DNA of 8,252 nt, taken from positions 1 to 8,252 of the forward strand of contig DXEO01000154.1 of the NCBI GenBank assembly GCA_019114925.1. Direction: 5' to 3'. The DNA comes from Candidatus Corynebacterium faecipullorum. GTDB lineage: Bacteria > Actinomycetota > Actinomycetes > Mycobacteriales > Mycobacteriaceae. The notes beneath the pieces were generated by a model that did not search any database, was not told where the DNA came from, and was given only the letters and a program-made list of their open reading frames with translations. The translations under genes were made by a program, and so were the position numbers. Position 1 is the first letter of the stretch; each line of letters starts with the position of its first letter. Below, piece by piece: positions 4,636 through 8,252 of the stretch.

Positions 4636-6210
4636 CTAATCGATGCTCTCCTTGAGGTGCTCCTCTTGCACCGGCAGGATGAGCAAGAGAGCGATGATGG
4701 CCATCGGAACCATAAGCAGGATGACCGGGGTGAGGCCATCGTTGTAGGCATTGAGGATCACGTCGCGGATGGGGTCCGGAAGCTGTGCCACCATCGACGG
4801 GGTCAGGCTGGAAGAACCGCCGCCCTCGGCGCTGAACCTCTCTGCAAAGGGGGCGCCGGCATTGCCCATGGAAGCAATGGCAGCCGGCATATTGGCAGCC
4901 ATCTCATCCTTCATGTTGTGGATGAACAGCGAGCCCACCAAGGATGCGCCCATGGCGGAACCGATCTGGCGGAAGAAGTTGTTGGCCGCCGTTGCGGTAC
5001 CCACCAGTGCCACGGGGAAGGAGTTCTGAACGATGAGCACGAGCACCTGCATAACGAAGCCGAGGCCGATGCCGAAGACGAGGAACTCAGCGCCAAGTTG
5101 AGTCAGGGAGGTGTCCACAGTCAGCTTCGACATCCAGAACAGAGCGCCTGCCGTAATGGCGAGACCGATGATGGGGTAGCGCTTGTAGTGGCCGGTTCGG
5201 GCGATGATGAATCCCACTGTGGTAGAAGTGCCGATCATGCCGAGCATCATCGGGATCATCATGAGGCCTGCCTTGGTTGGTGTCAGGGTATGCACCATCT
5301 GCAGGTAGGTCGGCATGTAGCCCAGCACGCCGAACATAGCCAAGCCCAGCACCGTGCCGGCTGCCGTCGTGAGAACCATGTTGCGGTTCTTAAACAGGAG
5401 CACTGGGATCAGGGGCTCCTTGGCCCGCTTCTCGACGAAGACCGTGATGACGGCACCGATCACAACGATGACGGCCAAGGTAAGAATGATGGGATCCGAC
5501 CAATCGTACTGGGTGCCGCCCCAGGTGGTCATGAGGATGAGCGAGGCGGTAGTGATAGCGATGAAGGTGGCTCCCAAGGCATCAAACTTGCGCAGATCAG
5601 TATCGCCGACGCGCAGGTGCAGAACAAGCACGCACACGGTCATGGCGAGCAGACCAAGGGGAATATTCATCCACAGGCCCCAGCGCCAGCCAGGCCCATC
5701 AGTGAACCAGCCGCCAAGGACTGGGCCGAGGACGGAGGACAGGCCGAAAACGCCGCCCATGATGCCCATGAACTTGCCGCGCTCACGTGCCGTGGTGACC
5801 TCCGCGATGATGGATTGAGAGGAAATCATCATGAATCCTGCGCCGAAGCCCTGAATGGCACGGCCGATGATGAGCAGGTTCATAGAGTTGGCGAAGCCGC
5901 CCACGGTGGAGCCGATGACGAAGGTGGCAATACCGCCGATGTAGAGCCACTTGCGGCCCATCATGTCACCGAGCTTGCCGGAGATAGGCATAGCGATGGT
6001 CATGGTGACCAAGAAGGCGGAGATGACCCAGCTCATGTGGTCGACACCGCCGAGCTCGCCGACGATGGTGGGGAGGGCGGAGGCGAAAATCATTTGCCCC
6101 AAAGAGCTCATCAACATGGTGAGCACGAGGGCAGAGAAGACGAGGGCAAGGTTGTTTTCCGGCTTGCCGTTGTCAGTGTGGGCCACTGGCGGTTTCGCGG
6201 TAGCTACCAT
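4636..6210 (-). CDS. DHA2-family (14-TM) MFS multidrug exporter
   Basis: This 524-residue inner-membrane drug:H+ antiporter of the major facilitator superfamily has a length and hydrophobic pattern fitting the 14-helix DHA2 group (EmrB/QacA/LfrA type). Motif A is GKLGDMMGRK (78-87) after TM2. Motif B is GRAIQGFGAG (116-125), with its conserved Arg. Motif C, marking antiporters, is GLSSVLGPVLGGW (156-168), and GWRWGLWMNIPLG (174-186) is typical of DHA2. A late NNFFRQIGSAMGASLVGSLF segment matches the family's TM13 region. A long loop then precedes the last helix, and the protein ends EEHLKESID. ATG 6210 has AAAGGA (6216-6221) five bases away. Its first seven bases overlap the end of the tetR gene, so translation is probably coupled. 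The substrate cannot be read from sequence; export of a lipophilic or cationic toxic compound is inferred. Confidence 0.92.
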   Translation of the reverse strand: MVATAKPPVAHTDNGKPENNLALVFSALVLTMLMSSLGQMIFASALPTIVGELGGVDHMSWVISAFLVTMTIAMPISGKLGDMMGRKWLYIGGIATFVIGSTVGGFANSMNLLIIGRAIQGFGAGFMMISSQSIIAEVTTARERGKFMGIMGGVFGLSSVLGPVLGGWFTDGPGWRWGLWMNIPLGLLAMTVCVLVLHLRVGDTDLRKFDALGATFIAITTASLILMTTWGGTQYDWSDPIILTLAVIVVIGAVITVFVEKRAKEPLIPVLLFKNRNMVLTTAAGTVLGLAMFGVLGYMPTYLQMVHTLTPTKAGLMMIPMMLGMIGTSTTVGFIIARTGHYKRYPIIGLAITAGALFWMSKLTVDTSLTQLGAEFLVFGIGLGFVMQVLVLIVQNSFPVALVGTATAANNFFRQIGSAMGASLVGSLFIHNMKDEMAANMPAAIASMGNAGAPFAERFSAEGGGSSSLTPSMVAQLPDPIRDVILNAYNDGLTPVILLMVPMAIIALLLILPVQEEHLKESID

Positions 6211-6827
6211 GAAAGTCCTTTCGAATAGTTGTTGAGGAGTGTGAGTGCGGAGTCAAGGCGCTGATCAAAGGGGATAGCGCAGCTGAAGTCTGGGGAGGAG
6301 GTGGCCAACCAGAAAGCTTCGCGAATGGTGGATGCAATGAGGAGTGCCTCCGTGTGAGGGGAGACATCCGGCATGGTCTTTAACGCAGGCTCCTTCTCCA
6401 GCCGCTGGGTGAGAAGCTCAAGGACTTCGTTAGACTTGGCGCGCTTTCTGCTTAAGGACGCCGCCGCTGCATCCGCATCGCGGGAGATACGGCGGCGTCG
6501 TTCAGCAATTTCCCTATTGGCGTGCTGCCCAACGAAGTGTTCCTTGATGAGGTCTACGGCCAGTTTGAAGAGGTTCTCCGTGGGAGTTTCGAGCAGGTAG
6601 CTCTTCTGCTCCTGGGAGAACTCTTGGCTGGGGTTGCCTAAGACGGCTGAGTCCTTGGAATCGAAATAGTTAAAGAAGGTGCGCCGAGAAATCCCCGCCT
6701 TTTCACAAATCTCTTCCACCGTGACGGAGGTAAAACCGTGCTCGTCTACCAAGAGGGTGGCAGCATCCTCTATGCCTAGGCGAGTTTTCAGGCGTTTTTG
6801 CTTGCGTAATGACAGTTCTTCTTGCAC
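6204..6827 (-). CDS. TetR/AcrR-family repressor of the adjacent exporter
   Basis: This TetR-type regulator has about 207 residues. The N-terminal DNA-binding domain is clear: KQKRLKTRLGIEDAATLLVDEHGF, then SVTVEEICEKAGISRRTFFNYFDSKDSAVLG (helices 2-4, recognition helix around SRRTFFNYF). The C-terminal ligand domain (from about residue 70) is divergent, as usual, with an Arg-rich EIAERRRRISRDADAAAASL helix. The start is uncertain. GTG 6827 is preferred, with AGGA (6838-6841) nine bases away; the longer TTG 6836 lies inside the operator and lacks an RBS. The stop overlaps the exporter start, giving a two-gene operon that it almost certainly represses, with release by a compound the pump exports. 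Twin palindromes at its start imply autoregulation. Confidence 0.9.
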   Translation of the reverse strand: MQEELSLRKQKRLKTRLGIEDAATLLVDEHGFTSVTVEEICEKAGISRRTFFNYFDSKDSAVLGNPSQEFSQEQKSYLLETPTENLFKLAVDLIKEHFVGQHANREIAERRRRISRDADAAAASLSRKRAKSNEVLELLTQRLEKEPALKTMPDVSPHTEALLIASTIREAFWLATSSPDFSCAIPFDQRLDSALTLLNNYSKGLSW

Positions 6828-6836
6828 GGAGTGCAA
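6822..6836. promoter_or_regulatory. Operator O1: TTGCAC-N3-GTGCAA
   Basis: A perfect 15-bp palindrome, TTGCAC-GGA-GTGCAA, covers the tetR start codon region. Its arms are identical to those of O2, 34 bp away centre to centre, which strongly suggests binding of the same dimeric regulator, most likely the TetR protein encoded here. Which protein binds is inferred. Confidence 0.75.
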
Positions 6837-6847
6837 TCCTATACCCA

Positions 6848-6870
6848 GTGCAAGTTTGCACCAAGTGCAA
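6848..6870. promoter_or_regulatory. Operator O2: TTGCAC-N3-GTGCAA plus an extra half-site
   Basis: TTGCAC-CAA-GTGCAA (6856-6870) repeats both arms of O1 exactly. Another GTGCAA at 6848-6853 pairs with the left arm as GTGCAA-GT-TTGCAC, so three half-sites lie in 23 bases. O2 touches the best tetR -10 box, CATAAT (6875 to 6870, minus strand), and would cover the transcription start. Confidence 0.75.
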
Positions 6871-6875
6871 TTATG
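6870..6875 (-). promoter_or_regulatory. Probable -10 box of the tetR-exporter operon
   Basis: CATAAT on the minus strand is one base from the TATAAT consensus. It predicts a start near 6863, inside O2, and a leader that carries AGGA ahead of GTG 6827. No convincing -35 is visible. TATAGG (6843 to 6838, minus strand) is an alternative -10 that would give a nearly leaderless message. Confidence 0.4.
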
Positions 6876-7076
6876 GTGATTCTCATGATGGTGGAGAGCC
6901 CTTTATGGCGCAGCGCACAGGAAAGGGGGAGTAACCCTACCCTTCGCGCTCACCGGCAGCGCGCGCTGTGGCTGATGAAGGCTCGCCGTGAGCGCGAAGG
7001 GCGTGAAGTGATGGCTTGGAAAGAAACTCTCAAGCCCAAAACTGCCCTAGTTGACAAAGTTATTGCCAGATCTTGA
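6873..7076 (+). CDS. Doubtful 67-codon ORF divergent from tetR
   Basis: An open frame from ATG 6873 to TGA 7074-7076 encodes a basic 67-residue peptide. Its middle is Arg-rich, with LRAHRQRALWLMKARREREG, and its end reads KPKTALVDKVIARS. I recognise no family. Points in favour: it begins next to O2, has no overlap with another gene, and is followed within 30 bases by a hairpin that could terminate it. Points against: no Shine-Dalgarno at ATG 6873 or the later in-frame ATGs, mixed codon use, and a 14-bp inverted repeat inside it that is more typical of non-coding DNA or RNA. A nine-codon frame (ATG 6905 to TAA 6934) with GGAGAG upstream overlaps it in another frame. Confidence 0.22.
   Translation: MVILMMVESPLWRSAQERGSNPTLRAHRQRALWLMKARREREGREVMAWKETLKPKTALVDKVIARS
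6940..7001. repeat. 14-bp inverted repeat with a central palindrome
   Basis: CCCTTCGCGCTCAC (6940-6953) and GTGAGCGCGAAGGG (6988-7001) are perfect complements 34 bases apart. The loop contains CAGCGCGCGCTG (6957-6968), itself a perfect 12-bp palindrome. As RNA the structure would be very stable on either strand. There is no U-run, so it is not a standard terminator. Its role is unknown. Confidence 0.6.
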
Positions 7077-7102
7077 GTCATGAGCGGTGGTTTTGGCAGA
7101 AC

Positions 7103-7130
7103 GGGCAGTTGCTGCCCCGACCTTGTTGTT
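7103..7130 (+). terminator. Possible plus-strand terminator
   Basis: GGGCAG-TTG-CTGCCC (7103-7117) is a six-bp stem followed by CGACCTTGTTGTT. The tail resembles that after the bidirectional terminator at 4572-4607. It suggests that something is transcribed rightward from the tetR-fum gap and stops here, ahead of the convergent fumarase gene. Confidence 0.4.
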
Positions 7131-7149
7131 GGCTCAGCAGGGCGGATGA

Positions 7150-7185
7150 GAAAACAGCGAAGCCGCCCTCCCGAAGGAGAGCGGC
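7150..7185 (-). terminator. Rho-independent terminator of the fumarase gene
   Basis: On the minus strand GCCGCTCTCC (7185 to 7176), loop TTCG, then GGAGGGCGGC (7171 to 7162) forms a ten-pair stem with one G-U pair and a C(UUCG)G tetraloop, which is unusually stable. The tail TTCGCTGTTTTC follows. It lies 19 bases beyond the fumarase stop codon. Confidence 0.75.
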
Positions 7186-7204
7186 GGCGGTGGCGAAAGC
7201 GAGC

Positions 7205-8252
7205 TTAGAAGTTATCGCGGTCGCGGTTGGTCATGGTGAGAACGTTGAGGCGCTCATCGAGTTCCTCTTCGGTGAGGTTCTCTCCATCGACGAAGCCGAG
7301 GTCGATGACGGCTTCGCGGACAGTGATCTTCTCGTTCAGTGCGTGCTTAGCTGCCTTGGCGGCGTTCTCGTAGCCGATCTTGGAGTTCAGCGGGGTGACG
7401 ATGGAGGTGGAGGACTCCGCGAATTTCTTCATGCGCTCCTCGTTGGCCTCGATGCCGTCGACGCACTTCTCAGCGAAGACGCGGGAAACATTAGCCAGCA
7501 GGCGGGAGGACTCGAGGACGTTGCGGGCCATCATCGGGATATAGACGTTGAGCTCGAAGTGGCCGTTGGAGCCGCCGAAAGCAACTGCGGCGTCGTTGCC
7601 GATGACCTGGCTGACCACCATGGTGGCGGCCTCGCTCAGAACCGGGTTGACCTTACCCGGCATGATGGAGGAGCCCGGCTGCAGATCCGGGAGGTGGATC
7701 TCCGCAAGGCCGGTCAGTGGGCCGGAGCCCATCATACGAATGTCGTTGGCAATCTTGTTGAGGGAGATAGCAACGGTGCGCATGGCGCCGGAGAACTAGA
7801 CGAGGGCATCGCGGGCAGCCTGGGCCTCGAAGTGGTTCTTGGCCTCGGAGAGCTGGTCAATGCCGGTGAGCTTCTTGAGCTCCTCGGTGACCTTGCCGCC
7901 AAATTCAGCATCGGTGTTCAGACCGGTACCGGTGGCGGTGCCGCCGATAGCCAGTTCACCCAAGCGCGGCAGAGTAGCTTCGATGCGCTCGATGCCGAGC
8001 TCGATCTGACGAGCATAGCCGCCGAACTCCTGGCCCAAGGTGACCGGGGTGGCATCCATTAGGTGGGTGCGGCCGGACTTGACCACGTCGGCGAATTCCT
8101 TGGCCTTGGCCAGCAGGGAATCATGCAGGACCTTAAGTCCCGGGATGAGGTCATTAACCGCAGCCTCGGTTGCCGCAACGTGGGTAGCTGTGGGGAAGGT
8201 GTCGTTGGAGGACTGGCCCATGTTCACGTGGTCATTAGGGTGCAGCTCAACG
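7205..8252 (-). pseudogene. fumC: Class II fumarase with an in-frame amber codon (5' end outside window)
   Basis: This is class II fumarase, which hydrates fumarate to L-malate in the TCA cycle as a cytoplasmic homotetramer. From the right edge the protein reads VELHPNDHVNMGQSSNDTFP, then the active-site region SGRTHLMDATPVTLGQEFGGYA (the His of THL is catalytic in the family), then NHFEAQAARDALV. A TAG at 7798-7796 follows. The same frame continues as FSGAMRTVAISLNKIANDIR, the signature GSSIMPGKVNP, and the intact C-terminal domain to TAA 7207-7205. Relatives have Glu or another residue at the TAG position, so one base change (for example GAG to TAG) explains it; no frameshift is needed. The rest shows no decay. 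Truncation there would remove the signature loop and much of the active site, so the product should be dead unless the stop is suppressed or is a sequencing error. The N-terminus lies outside the window. Confidence 0.9.

Noticed and set aside
4657..6228. A 523-codon open frame on the plus strand opposite the whole exporter gene.
   Set aside because: It is rich in His, Asp, Glu and Gly with no fold-like pattern, and mirrors the codon bias of the exporter, whose motifs are unmistakable. It is an antisense shadow.
7205..7783. The fumarase C-terminal half as a separate gene starting at ATG 7783.
   Set aside because: This ATG is an internal Met (…FSGAMRTV…) and no RBS precedes it. The upstream half is in the same frame, so one interrupted gene is the simpler reading.
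7073..8062. A 329-codon plus-strand frame opposite the fumarase gene.
   Set aside because: It crosses the fumarase terminator and the fumarase coding region, where the minus strand clearly encodes the conserved enzyme. It is open only because of GC-rich codon use on the other strand.

Overview
The window looks like a piece of chromosome from the genus Corynebacterium, probably a skin or mucosal species. The grounds are the moderately high GC content, a Lys/Arg- and Ala-rich actinobacterial proteome, an LGFP-repeat lipoprotein, and several promoters whose -10 box sits right against the start codon, as in the leaderless mRNAs common in this group. The glyA ... phoH2 ... fum neighbourhood also fits corynebacteria. 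The genus is an inference from gene content; no species marker is present.

Layout, left to right. The 3' end of glyA (+) meets a convergent DUF5997-type gene (-), and their stop codons overlap. The DUF5997-type gene is divergent from a gene (+) for a LysR-type effector domain that lacks a DNA-binding domain; the two promoters share one short AT-rich patch. Next come an LGFP-repeat lipoprotein gene (+) with a strong terminator, and a 332-base gap that appears to hold a promoter, an RNA leader with alternative hairpins and a 24-codon reading frame. Then phoH2 (+, PIN-PhoH ATPase) and a leaderless GNAT acetyltransferase gene (+). A short membrane-segment reading frame without a normal start codon follows, then a bidirectional terminator.

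The right half is mostly on the minus strand. A TetR-family repressor gene and a DHA2-type (14-TM) drug exporter gene form a tight operon with a 7-base overlap. Two operators with identical arms (TTGCAC-N3-GTGCAA) sit at the repressor start. A 377-base stretch between the repressor and the last gene has a possible small plus-strand unit with a 14-bp inverted repeat, and two terminator-like hairpins facing opposite ways. The last gene is class II fumarase (-), which runs off the right edge and carries one in-frame amber codon inside an otherwise intact, well conserved sequence.

Working relations: glyA (one-carbon metabolism) and fumarase (TCA cycle) are housekeeping genes. tetR and the exporter form a self-regulated efflux module. 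The DUF5997 and orphan LysR-effector pair may be a two-part regulator. phoH2 may be controlled through its leader. The observations most worth following are the fumarase nonsense codon, the phoH2 leader with its mini-ORF, the duplicated operator, and the unexplained plus-strand unit between tetR and fum.
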